Notes: generated by a model not told the origin, from the letters alone. Positions 1-6,342 are shown, counted from the stretch's first letter. The stretch is 6,486 bases of DNA from an uncultured Clostridia bacterium (GCA_946626395.1 CAMOUF010000271.1:1-6486), one strand, 5' to 3'. Numbers and translations: made by a program.

Positions 1-357
1 ATGGCATTCCACGCACACCGTGGGGTCGTCGCAATTGGCAAAATGACTTGAATGATAGCTGTCCACGCCGCACCGCTGGCATACATGCCAATGCCCGGTG
101 GCGTCGGACACATACCGGCTGTAATCATAGTCATGATTGACAAATATGCCGGAATAAGGCCCGCCGCATTCCGCGCAGACGGTGGGGTTGTCGCAATTGG
201 CATGGTGAGGATAATGCTCGGTTTCCGCCCCGCACCGGGTGCATACAGTCCAGTGATTCCTGTCGTCATACCGGTATTGACTGTAGTCAAAATCATGCTG
301 GAGATTGAATCCGGAATAAGGCGCGCCGCAGGCGGCGCACACCCCAGGATTGTCGCA
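1..357 (-). repeat. Tandem 162-bp coding repeat (two full units and the start of a third)
   Basis: Unit 1 lies at 357-196 and unit 2 at 195-34, both on the minus strand, and a third begins at 33 and is cut by the window edge. The units align without gaps over 54 residues and by eye share 31 of 54. They hold in common C1, P4, C7, C10, PYSG at 13-16, HD at 21-22, DYS at 24-26, HW at 35-36, C39, RCG at 41-43, H48, H51 and AN at 53-54. The DNA is less alike than the protein, though short blocks such as GTCGCAATTGGCA appear in both copies. The sequence just before unit 1 (HYAL) looks like the worn tail of a further unit (HFAN/HHAN). Confidence 0.9.
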
Positions 358-471
358 CAGGGCGTAATGGTCATGCCCATCGTCCGGGGAATAATCATAT
401 GCCAGCGCGGAGGAACAGAATATCAGCAGCGTGAGAATCAGGAAACATCCCATCACCAGCCATTTTTTCAT
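1..471 (-). CDS. Secreted protein with 54-residue Cys/His tandem repeats (C-terminus beyond the window)
   Basis: This is an open reading frame of 157 codons with no stop before the left edge, so the protein is partial. The ATG at 471-469 has a near-perfect ribosome binding site (AAGGAGGA, around 481-488) and a strong promoter upstream, which makes it a real gene. Residues 1-24 are a classic signal peptide: MKK, a hydrophobic core, then a cleavage site after ALA at 22-24. No lipobox is convincing. After a short linker come two full 54-residue repeats (39-92 and 93-146) and the start of a third (147-157). Each repeat has five Cys as C-x5-C-x2-C-x28-C-x2-C, plus conserved HD, HW and two late His. 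The paired CxxC motifs resemble zinc-ribbon knuckles, so metal binding is an inference; disulfides are the alternative for an exported protein. Similar C-x2-CG / HxW-x-C-x2-CG repeats occur in exported proteins of gut clostridia, mostly without known function. I do not recognise a specific family. Gene confidence is high, function unknown. Confidence 0.88.
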   Translation of the reverse strand, partial: MKKWLVMGCFLILTLLIFCSSALAYDYSPDDGHDHYALCDNPGVCAACGAPYSGFNLQHDFDYSQYRYDDRNHWTVCTRCGAETEHYPHHANCDNPTVCAECGGPYSGIFVNHDYDYSRYVSDATGHWHVCQRCGVDSYHSSHFANCDDPTVCVECH

Positions 472-529
472 TTGATTATCTCCTCCTTAAAGGACTGTTG
501 ATCTCAAGTATGCGGTTCCCATTGTTTAC

Positions 530-558
530 AGCATACCAGGAAATATCTGGTTTGTCAA
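530..558 (-). promoter_or_regulatory. SigA-type promoter of the Cys/His repeat gene
   Basis: Read on the minus strand, a perfect -35 box TTGACA (558-553) is followed by a 17-nt spacer and the -10 box TATGCT (535-530). The -10 is preceded by TGG, making an extended -10 (TGnTATGCT). Transcription would start near 523, giving a leader of about 50 nt before the ATG at 471. The -10 matches the TATAAT consensus at four of six positions, and the extended TG should compensate. This is the best promoter in the window. Confidence 0.8.
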
Positions 559-565
559 TGACAAA
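551..565. promoter_or_regulatory. Perfect palindrome TTTGTCA-A-TGACAAA over the -35 box, candidate operator
   Basis: Two 7-bp arms are separated by a single base, and the palindrome contains the whole -35 box of the minus-strand promoter. A dimeric repressor bound here would block RNA polymerase. The 7-1-7 geometry is that of Fur-family boxes, but the bases do not match the known Fur, PerR or Zur consensus sequences, so the regulator is unknown. The site also lies in the region upstream of the divergent divIC-like gene and could affect both directions. Confidence 0.5.
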
Positions 566-671
566 TCACGAAAAGCAGGCTATTTTTGCGCAAATGCGTT
601 TTTCCTGAATTTAAAATATTGTAACAGACCGCCAGCAGGAAAAGCCTTGGGTTTCGGCGAAAACAGGAGGG

Positions 672-679
672 AAAGGAGG
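672..679 (+). promoter_or_regulatory. Ribosome binding site that sets the GTG start of the divIC-like gene
   Basis: AAAGGAGG ends 9 nt before the GTG at 689. This decides the start in favour of GTG 689 over an in-frame TTG at 647, which has only a weak AGGA before it and would add 14 mostly charged residues. Confidence 0.8.
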
Positions 680-688
680 CGGGGTCCC

Positions 689-1057
689 GTGAGGAAAAGG
701 ATCAAGCTCTTTTACGTGATCGTGATCGCGTTTGTGATTATTGCCGGGGGCCTGATGGCCATCAACCGGCTGGATCAGGATATTGCCGCCCTGGAGGACA
801 CCGCCCGGGAAACCCGGCTGCGAAAGCTGGCCCTGGACGCGGAAGGCAGCAGCATGACCCAGGAAATCGCCATCAAAGACACGGACAGCTATATTCGCAA
901 AATGGCCCGGGAAGGGAACCGCTTTATGATGGCGGGCGATATCCGCTTTGTGGTCACCAATCCGGAAGCGCTCTACGCCCCCGGCGAAATGCCCGGCCTG
1001 GAAGAAACCCCAACCGAAGCGCCCGAGGAACCATCGGGGGAGGATAACGAAGGATGA
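689..1057 (+). CDS. divIC: DivIC/FtsB-like septum formation initiator
   Basis: This 122-residue bitopic membrane protein of the DivIC/FtsB family belongs to the division complex that links FtsZ-ring assembly to septal wall synthesis with FtsL and DivIB/FtsQ. It has a short basic cytoplasmic start (VRKRIK, initiator read as Met), one membrane helix at about residues 7-25 and a likely extracytoplasmic coiled coil at about 26-62. The family motif follows at 66-79 (DSYIRKMARE, then F), equivalent to the family's D-Y-hydrophobic-E-K-hydrophobic-A-R-E pattern. Residues 97-122 form a Pro/Glu-rich acidic tail that the core domain does not need. The length is close to that of Bacillus DivIC, about 125. 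The stop codon overlaps the ATG of the next gene by 4 nt (ATGA), so the two are translationally coupled. A clear promoter was not found upstream. The family call is confident. DivIC and FtsB cannot be separated by sequence alone, but DivIC is the usual name in Gram-positive bacteria. Confidence 0.85.
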   Translation: MRKRIKLFYVIVIAFVIIAGGLMAINRLDQDIAALEDTARETRLRKLALDAEGSSMTQEIAIKDTDSYIRKMAREGNRFMMAGDIRFVVTNPEALYAPGEMPGLEETPTEAPEEPSGEDNEG

Positions 1058-1938
1058 AAAAAGCAGCCATCGCCATCGGCTCCAATTCCACCCGCCTGCT
1101 GGCGGCGGAAGCGGAGGGCCTTACCCTGCGAAGCTGCCTGCGGGGCCGCGAAGAAACGCGGCTCTTTTTAGGCTTGGATGGACACGGAGCCATCACCCCG
1201 GAAAAAATCGAGGAAACGGCACGGGCCGTGGCGCGGCTGTATCACGACGCCCTGAGCTACGGGGCCACGGAAGTGGCCCTGTTTGCCACCAGCGCCACCC
1301 GGGACGCCACCAACAGCGACGCTTTCGCCGCCCGCATCAAAGAGCTGACAGGGCTGACGCTGCGCATCATCAGCGGCGAGGAGGAGGCGCGGCTGGCCTT
1401 TTCCGCCGCGTCTGTCGGCAAACGGCGGCTGATCATGGACATTGGGGGCGGCTCCACCGAATGGACGCTGGGGGAGAAAAACCAGGTGGAATGGGCCGTC
1501 AGCATGCAGCTGGGAGCGTCCCGGCTGCTGAAAATCCGGCCGATCCAGAGCCCCGAGGACGCGGAAGAAATTCTGCGTATCTGCCGGGAAACCATGCAGC
1601 CCTATGCCCGGCAGCTGCGCGCTATGCGCCGGGCTCCCGCCATGGTGGGCCTGGGCGGCACCTGCACCACCTCCGCCGCCATGACCATGGAGCGGTTTGC
1701 CAGCGGAGAACAGGTGGAAGGAAAGCTGGTCACGCTGCATGGCGCAAAAAGACAATTGGCGTATCTTTCCTCTCTGACCCTGGAGCAGCGCCGTCAGGTG
1801 CCCGGCCTGCCCCCTGGAAGGGTGGATCATATGCCCCACGGGCTGTGCATCCTGATCACTGCCCTGGAGCTTTGCGGTTTTTCGTATCTTACAATATCTG
1901 GAAAAACGAACCTGGACGGATACCTGACGCAGGGATAA
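1054..1938 (+). CDS. ppx: Ppx/GppA-family phosphatase (exopolyphosphatase-like)
   Basis: This 294-residue cytoplasmic enzyme has the ASKHA (actin/Hsp70-like) fold. Family members release phosphate from the end of inorganic polyphosphate or hydrolyse pppGpp to ppGpp; the sequence does not decide between these. The motifs appear in the usual order: IGSNSTRLL at 8-16, ATSATRDATN at 78-87, SGEEEARL at 107-114 (with the expected catalytic Glu), DIGGGSTE at 129-136 (phosphate binding) and GLGGTCTT at 199-206. PGLPPGRVDHMPHG at 250-263 corresponds to the family's R-A-D-hydrophobic-hydrophobic-x-x-G motif. The length fits the short two-domain form without the C-terminal HD domain of E. coli Ppx. The final motif, normally S-x-x-G-L-R-E-G, is altered to ISGKTNLDGYL at 281-291. 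It overlaps the divIC-like gene by 4 nt, and a Ppx/GppA gene near divIC is common in clostridia, which points to a shared operon. The fold is certain; the substrate is not. Confidence 0.9.
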   Translation: MKKAAIAIGSNSTRLLAAEAEGLTLRSCLRGREETRLFLGLDGHGAITPEKIEETARAVARLYHDALSYGATEVALFATSATRDATNSDAFAARIKELTGLTLRIISGEEEARLAFSAASVGKRRLIMDIGGGSTEWTLGEKNQVEWAVSMQLGASRLLKIRPIQSPEDAEEILRICRETMQPYARQLRAMRRAPAMVGLGGTCTTSAAMTMERFASGEQVEGKLVTLHGAKRQLAYLSSLTLEQRRQVPGLPPGRVDHMPHGLCILITALELCGFSYLTISGKTNLDGYLTQG

Positions 1939-1992
1939 ACCGATCCGGACATTCAGGATAGAAAACACAAGAGGATAACAGGAGGCTTTTCA

Positions 1993-3780
1993 ATGGCAGA
2001 GGAATTAAAAAACAGGAATGAAATGGACCCCCGCTGGCAATGGCGGCTGGATCACATTTTCGCCACGGAAGCGGATTACGAACAGGCTTTTGCGAAAGCC
2101 CAACAGGACGTGGAACGAATGAATGCCTGGCAGGGAAAAGTGAAGGACGATCCCAAGGGGGCGATCCGGCTGGCGGATGAATTGGCCCTGCAGCTGGATT
2201 ATCTTTCCGCTTACGCGCTGATGCACAAGGATGAGGACAGCGGCGATCCCGCGCGACAGGGACGGGCCGCACAGTTCATGTCCCTTGGCGTGAAGGCCGA
2301 CGCAGCCATGAGCTTTTTGACCCCCGAGCTGCTGGCCCTGCCGGAGGATACCTTGCGGGCCCTGGCTGCCGAACCGGATTTTGCCGATTACAGCGAAAGC
2401 CTGCGGGTGCTGCTGCTGCAAAAGCCTCATACCCTGCCCGCGGAGCAGGAAATGCTTCTAGCCCAGGCGGGGGATGTGATGAACGTGCCCCACGACGCTT
2501 TTTCCATGTTCAACGACGTGGATCTGCCCCTGCCCCAGGTCACGAATGAGCAGGGCGAAAAGATGCAATTGACCCACGGCAATTACGGGCCTCTGATCCG
2601 CAGCAAGGACAGGGATGTGCGGAAGGAAGCCTTTCAGGGCATGATGGGCACTTTCCAGGCATTTGGCTCCACCTTGACGGCACTGTATGCCGGAGCGGTG
2701 AAGCGCGCCGCGTTCCTGGCTAAGGCGAGGCATTACGCATCCGCCCGACAGGCGGCGATGGCGCCGCTGGAAATTCCCGAAACTGTTTACGACAATTTGC
2801 TGCTGGCGGTGGAAGAAAGCCTGCCCGCCCTGACGGAATATCTACATCTTAGACAAAAGAAGCTGGGCGTGGATGAATTACATCTGTACGACCTGTATGT
2901 GCCCATGATCCAGGACTATGATATGAAGCTCTCTTTCCCGGAAGCCTTCGAGTTGGTTTGCGAAGGACTGGCCCCGTTGGGAGAAGAATATGTGGCGCAG
3001 CTTCGCAAGGGGTACGCCGAGGGATGGATGGACGTATATGAAAACAAAAACAAGCGCAGCGGCGCTTATTCCTGGGGCTGCTACGGAGTGCACCCCTTCG
3101 TGCTGCTGAACCATACCGACGACCTGGGCGGCGCCATGACCCTGGCCCATGAGCTGGGCCACAGTATGCATACTTTTTACAGCAATGCCGCCCAGCCCTA
3201 TGCAAAATCCAATTATTCTCTGTTCGTGGCGGAAGTCGCCTCCACCTGCAACGAGGTGCTGCTGATGCGCCATCTGATGAATAAGCACAGGGACGATCCC
3301 AAAGCCTCCGCCTTCCTGTGCAACCAGCTGCTGGAGGAATTCCGAACCACCGTTTACAGACAGACCATGTTCGCTGCCTTTGAAAAAGAGGCCCACGCCA
3401 TGTACGAGCGGGGTGAGGCGCTGACCAAAGAATCTCTGAGCAGCATGTATTACGCCCTGAACGAAAAATATTACGGAGGCGGGTGCTGTGTGGACCAGCT
3501 GATCGCCAGCGAATGGATGCGTATTCCCCACTTCTACCGGAACTTCTATGTGTATCAATATGCCACCGGCTTTTCCGCCGCCGTGGCCATTGCCACGCGG
3601 ATTCTGGCCGAAGGGGAACCCGCGGTCAGGGACTATAAGAAATTCCTTTCAGCGGGCTGCTCCGTGCCGCCTATTGAAGCCCTACGGCTGGCGGGAGTGG
3701 ATATGGAAAACCCGGACACCGTGCGCAGCGCGCTGCGGGTGTTCGGGCAGACGGTGGAGGATATGAAAGCCTATCTGTAA
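1993..3780 (+). CDS. pepF: Oligoendopeptidase F, M3 family zinc metallopeptidase
   Basis: This 595-residue cytoplasmic peptidase is close to the usual PepF length of about 600. It cuts short peptides and so recycles peptides from import and protein turnover. The N-terminal part (about 14-200, starting with DPRWQWRLDHIFATE) matches the PepF N-terminal domain, and the rest is the M3 catalytic domain. The zinc motif HELGH is at 386-390 (ligands H386 and H390, catalytic E387), with the third ligand E414 in FVAEVAS. The conserved HFYRNFYVYQYATG (513-526) lies near the C-terminus, where M3 enzymes keep substrate-binding His and Tyr residues. No key residue appears to be missing, and there is no signal peptide. 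AGGAGG at 1980-1985 stands 7 nt before the ATG. The gap after ppx is 54 nt with no obvious promoter or terminator, so it is probably cotranscribed with divIC and ppx. A terminator follows directly. Confidence 0.96.
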   Translation: MAEELKNRNEMDPRWQWRLDHIFATEADYEQAFAKAQQDVERMNAWQGKVKDDPKGAIRLADELALQLDYLSAYALMHKDEDSGDPARQGRAAQFMSLGVKADAAMSFLTPELLALPEDTLRALAAEPDFADYSESLRVLLLQKPHTLPAEQEMLLAQAGDVMNVPHDAFSMFNDVDLPLPQVTNEQGEKMQLTHGNYGPLIRSKDRDVRKEAFQGMMGTFQAFGSTLTALYAGAVKRAAFLAKARHYASARQAAMAPLEIPETVYDNLLLAVEESLPALTEYLHLRQKKLGVDELHLYDLYVPMIQDYDMKLSFPEAFELVCEGLAPLGEEYVAQLRKGYAEGWMDVYENKNKRSGAYSWGCYGVHPFVLLNHTDDLGGAMTLAHELGHSMHTFYSNAAQPYAKSNYSLFVAEVASTCNEVLLMRHLMNKHRDDPKASAFLCNQLLEEFRTTVYRQTMFAAFEKEAHAMYERGEALTKESLSSMYYALNEKYYGGGCCVDQLIASEWMRIPHFYRNFYVYQYATGFSAAVAIATRILAEGEPAVRDYKKFLSAGCSVPPIEALRLAGVDMENPDTVRSALRVFGQTVEDMKAYL

Positions 3781-3794
3781 CCAATGAGTTTTTC

Positions 3795-3836
3795 AGGAAG
3801 CCAACCTTCGGCGAGGTATGGCTTCCTTTTTTGTTT
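3795..3836 (+). terminator. Rho-independent terminator of the divIC-ppx-pepF unit
   Basis: The perfect arms AGGAAGCCA (3795-3803) and TGGCTTCCT (3819-3827) can be extended by ACC/GGT pairing across a small bulge. They are followed by a T-run (TTTTTTGTTT). The hairpin starts 15 nt after the pepF stop. Confidence 0.9.
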
Positions 3837-3847
3837 CACGTGAAACA
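3832..3847. other. parS site, centromere-like binding site for ParB/Spo0J
   Basis: The 16-bp sequence TGTTTCACGTGAAACA is a perfect palindrome and fits the known bacterial chromosomal parS consensus TGTTNCACGTGAAACA at every position. ParB loads at parS as a CTP-dependent clamp and spreads; with ParA/Soj and SMC it organises and separates the origin region. The CACGTG centre marks it as parS and not the related Noc site, whose centre is CCGGG-like. It shares one T with the preceding terminator and ends 14 nt before the -35 box of the candidate recF promoter. Chromosomal parS sites cluster near oriC, so the window is probably in the origin domain. I saw no second CACGTG-centred site in the window. 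Confidence 0.93.
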
Positions 3848-3861
3848 ACCGACGAAAGCCA

Positions 3862-3890
3862 TTGACATTCTTTGCGCGATGTGGCAAACT
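3862..3890 (+). promoter_or_regulatory. Candidate recF promoter
   Basis: A perfect -35 TTGACA (3862-3867) is followed after 17 nt by CAAACT (3885-3890), which has TGG before it and could act as an extended -10. The -10 matches TATAAT at only three positions, though these include A2 and T6. Transcription would start about 20 nt before the recF ATG. Because a terminator lies upstream, recF needs its own promoter, and this is the best candidate. Confidence 0.5.
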
Positions 3891-3903
3891 TGTTCCAGTC
3901 AAA

Positions 3904-3910
3904 GGGAGGG
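3904..3910 (+). promoter_or_regulatory. Ribosome binding site that sets the recF start
   Basis: GGGAGGG lies 6-7 nt before the ATG at 3917. An in-frame TTG at 3872 would add 15 residues unlike any RecF start and would overlap the candidate promoter, so ATG 3917 is preferred. Confidence 0.8.
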
Positions 3911-3916
3911 AAACGC

Positions 3917-5002
3917 ATGCGGATCACAGGACTCAGGCTCCGGGATTTCCGGGGATATCAGCAGGTGATGCTGTCCCCGCCGGAGGGCGTGACCATGCTG
4001 GTGGGTGAAAACGGCGCAGGAAAAACTAACCTGCTGGAAGCCGTTCATCTTTGCTGTGTGGGCCGCAGCCATCGCACCTCCCAGGACAAGGAAATGATCC
4101 GAAAGGATCAGGAAACCGCCGCCGTGCAACTGACCGTAGAAAAAAACGACGGAAAGCACGAGGTGGGCGTGCGGCTGTTTGAAAACGCCAGAAAGCGGAA
4201 AGTAGTTTTTGTGAATGGCAAGACAGCTTCCCGGCTGGGGGAATTGATGGGCCACGCCACCTGCGTGATCTTTTCCCCGGAGGATCTTTCGTTGGTCAAG
4301 GACGGCCCCCAGGTACGCCGCAGATTCCTGGACATCCTTTTGTCCCAGGAGCAAAAAGCATATTTTTACGCCTTGCAGACCTACTCAAACGCCCTCAAGC
4401 AAAGAAACGCCTTGCTCAAGCAGGGAGAGATTCGTCAGTTATCCGCCTGGGATGAGCAGCTTGCGATGGCCGCAGCGCCGGTGGTACGCCTGCGCCGGGC
4501 CGCCTGCCAGCAGCTGCATCAAAAAGCCCAGACCCATTACCGCTATATCGGCGGACGGGAGGAGGAAGTGTTCTCCTTGTCCTATCAAGGACATTTGGCG
4601 GAGGCTTCGGATATCAGCGACGCCATGATGAAGGGCCTTGACGCATCCAGGCAGGAGGACATTCGCCGCCAAACCACTTCCTTCGGCCCTCACAGAGATG
4701 ATGTGATCCTTTCCTTAAAAGGCGAACCGCTCAAAGCCTTTGGCTCTCAAGGACAAATGCGCACAGCTGCCCTCTCCATGAAGCTGGCTGCTTTTGATTT
4801 ATTGGAATCCATCCAGGGAGAGCCGCCGATTCTGCTGCTGGATGACGTATTAAGCGAATTGGACCCCGACCGCAGGCGACGGCTCATTGCCCGGATTGGA
4901 CGTGCCCAGGCCCTGCTGACCTGCACAGATCCTTCTGATTATATCGGAGCCCGTCCCGCATGCGTTCTGCGAGTCGCAAATGGAACCATTACAGAAGAAT
5001 AA
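3917..5002 (+). CDS. recF: DNA replication and repair protein RecF
   Basis: This 361-residue cytoplasmic SMC-like ABC ATPase is within the usual RecF size range. With RecO and RecR it loads RecA at single-strand gaps covered by SSB and helps stalled forks restart. The N-terminus MRITGLRLRDFRGY is typical. Walker A GENGAGKTN is at 30-38. FGPHRDD at 256-262 matches the conserved GPHRDD motif. The ABC signature SQGQ is at 277-280, Walker B ILLLDD at 305-310 and the D-loop SELD at 313-316. TCTD at 335-338 stands where RecF has its conserved Thr/Asp near the end. All ATPase residues appear intact. The gene stands alone between a terminator plus parS on one side and a convergent gene on the other. 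In many Bacillota it sits in dnaA-dnaN-recF-gyrB, so this location is unusual. Confidence 0.97.
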   Translation: MRITGLRLRDFRGYQQVMLSPPEGVTMLVGENGAGKTNLLEAVHLCCVGRSHRTSQDKEMIRKDQETAAVQLTVEKNDGKHEVGVRLFENARKRKVVFVNGKTASRLGELMGHATCVIFSPEDLSLVKDGPQVRRRFLDILLSQEQKAYFYALQTYSNALKQRNALLKQGEIRQLSAWDEQLAMAAAPVVRLRRAACQQLHQKAQTHYRYIGGREEEVFSLSYQGHLAEASDISDAMMKGLDASRQEDIRRQTTSFGPHRDDVILSLKGEPLKAFGSQGQMRTAALSMKLAAFDLLESIQGEPPILLLDDVLSELDPDRRRRLIARIGRAQALLTCTDPSDYIGARPACVLRVANGTITEE

Positions 5003-5022
5003 AGGATTTTTATAAATGAAAT

Positions 5023-5053
5023 CGCGGCCAGGCAATGCCAGGCCGCGGTTTTC
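5023..5053. terminator. GC-rich hairpin terminator between recF and the converging oxidoreductase gene
   Basis: The arms CGCGGCC (5023-5029) and GGCCGCG (5041-5047) form a perfect 7-bp stem, with inner GGC/GCC pairing across an A-A mismatch. On the plus strand it is followed by GTTTTCTATTT, which suits recF. On the minus strand the stem is followed by ATTTCATTTA, a weaker T-rich tail. The hairpin starts 20 nt after the recF stop and 14 nt separate it from the stop of the minus-strand gene, so it may serve both. Confidence 0.8.
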
Positions 5054-5061
5054 TATTTGAG

Positions 5062-6342
5062 TTATCCTGCTTTTTCTTCCGTAATGGCAACGCTGATTTC
5101 CTGGGCGTCCCGGCAGGCGGCCAGCAGCTTTTCATTCATCGTCTGCACCACCATTTCCCCAGGTGTCAGGATCATTTTTTTGGTGGACGAAATGGGCTTT
5201 CCATCGGCGAACACTGTCAAATAATGATCCCGATATACTCGGTCAGGCCGGAACATCAGGTCGATCTGCTTGGTATCCTCGGACAAAACAACTTTCTGGG
5301 GGACAACTCCGCGAACGCCTGTCCCATCCTTCACGGGAATCTCCCGGCCTTCCCGGCGCTGCCCCTGGGCAAAACGCGCGGCCATTTCCCCAGCCCGGAA
5401 GCTTTCGTTGCTCACATGGTCTACCAGATCGTGCACATGGAGCACATTGCCGCAGGCAAAGATGCCGGGCACACTGGTTTCAAGGGTATCACTGACGATA
5501 GCGCCGCTGGTAACAGGAGACAAAGCAATGCCCGCTCCGGCGGACAGCTCGTTTTCCGGGATCAGACCCACGGAAAGGAGGAGCGTGTCGCAGTCAAAGT
5601 TGATTTCCGTTCCGGGGATGGGCTGACGCCGCTCATCCACTTTGGCAACCGTCACGCCAGTCAAGCGCTCTTTTCCATGGATATCAATCACCGTATGAGA
5701 AAGATACAATGGGATATCATAATCCTGCAGGCACTGCACGATGTTGCGGTTCAATCCGCTGGAATAAGGCATCAGCTCCACGCAGGCCAGCACCTTCGCC
5801 CCTTGCAGGGTCATCCGGCGGGCCATGATCAGGCCAATATCGCCGCTGCCTAATATGACTACCTTTTTACCGGGCATGTACCCTTCCAGGTTCACAAACT
5901 TTTGCGCCGTTCCGGCGCTGTAAATGCCTGCGCACCGGGTGCCGGGGATGGCCAGCGCGCCCCTGGGCCGTTCCCGGCAGCCCATGGCCAGCACGATGGC
6001 TTGGGCGGAAAAGATCTGCAATCCATGTTCCCGGCTGACTGCAGTGACATTCTTGTTTTGATCCACATTCAGTACGGTGACGCCTGTTCTGATATCGATA
6101 TTCAATTCTTTTGCAGTATCAATATCCCGCTGTGCATACTCTGGTCCGGTCAATTCTTCCTTGAACCGATGCAGACCAAACCCATTATGGATACACTGCC
6201 TTAAGATGCCGCCGGGCTGATCTTCCCGCTCTAAAACAATCAGTTTGTCAACGCCCGCTTTTTTCGCTGCGATGGCCGCTGCCAATCCCGCGGGGCCTGC
6301 TCCAATCACCAGCACATCCACATTGATCTTCTGTTCATTCAT
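5062..6342 (-). CDS. NAD(P)/FAD-dependent oxidoreductase, partner of a GlpA-like dehydrogenase
   Basis: This 426-residue cytoplasmic flavoprotein has two dinucleotide-binding domains, as in the pyridine nucleotide-disulfide oxidoreductase superfamily. The FAD-binding GAGPAG is at 14-19 after DVLVIG, followed by the acidic end of the next strand (LERE, 37-40). PGGILRQCIHNGFG at 43-56 has a Cys typical of this subgroup. A second Rossmann motif, GSGDIG, is at 165-170 for NAD(P). SVPGIFACGNV at 290-300 is the second FAD motif. The C-terminal ~90 residues are a small domain. The ATG at 6342 is chosen because AAGGAGG precedes it by 9 nt and the family starts just before this strand; an in-frame ATG at 6399 would lie inside the upstream gene. 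The start overlaps the stop of the upstream gene by 8 nt (ATGAATGA), indicating coupling. In clostridia and Thermotoga such proteins sit beside a GlpA-like protein and likely pass electrons between NAD(P) and its flavin/Fe-S centres. The exact substrate is not readable. Confidence 0.9.
   Translation of the reverse strand: MNEQKINVDVLVIGAGPAGLAAAIAAKKAGVDKLIVLEREDQPGGILRQCIHNGFGLHRFKEELTGPEYAQRDIDTAKELNIDIRTGVTVLNVDQNKNVTAVSREHGLQIFSAQAIVLAMGCRERPRGALAIPGTRCAGIYSAGTAQKFVNLEGYMPGKKVVILGSGDIGLIMARRMTLQGAKVLACVELMPYSSGLNRNIVQCLQDYDIPLYLSHTVIDIHGKERLTGVTVAKVDERRQPIPGTEINFDCDTLLLSVGLIPENELSAGAGIALSPVTSGAIVSDTLETSVPGIFACGNVLHVHDLVDHVSNESFRAGEMAARFAQGQRREGREIPVKDGTGVRGVVPQKVVLSEDTKQIDLMFRPDRVYRDHYLTVFADGKPISSTKKMILTPGEMVVQTMNEKLLAACRDAQEISVAITEEKAG

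Noticed and set aside
52..501. Plus-strand reading frame of 149 codons at the left end
   Set aside because: It lies opposite the Cys/His repeat gene, has no ribosome binding site, and its low-complexity Val/Ile/Pro content reflects the antisense of the repeats. It would also run through the promoter-side leader of the real gene.
585..594. Short palindrome TTTGCGCAAA
   Set aside because: It is only 10 bp, is not repeated in the window, and has no promoter element clearly linked to it; such short palindromes are common by chance.
585..617. Possible promoter for the divIC-like gene (TTTGCG ... TAAAAT at 612-617)
   Set aside because: TAAAAT is a fair -10, but the nearest -35-like hexamers are 20-21 nt away and match poorly. 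The gene must have a promoter, but I cannot place it.
472..688. Possible small RNA, riboswitch or small gene in the divergent intergenic region
   Set aside because: Apart from the promoter, palindrome and ribosome binding sites I see no conserved riboswitch-like structure, terminator or coding frame with a start and ribosome binding site.
948..1961. Long plus-strand reading frame of 337 codons across the ppx gene
   Set aside because: It is an out-of-frame shadow of ppx with Arg/Gly/His-rich composition and no recognisable motif, whereas the ppx frame carries every family motif and a coupled ATG.
3832..3847. Reading the 16-bp palindrome as a Noc nucleoid-occlusion site or a simple E-box-like motif
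   Set aside because: The full 16 bp match parS with a CACGTG centre, while Noc sites have a CCGGG-type centre, and a mere CACGTG would not have the matching TGTTT/AAACA flanks.
5035..5853. Plus-strand reading frame of 272 codons opposite the oxidoreductase gene
   Set aside because: It begins inside the terminator hairpin and shows no known motif, while the opposite strand encodes a clear two-Rossmann flavoprotein.
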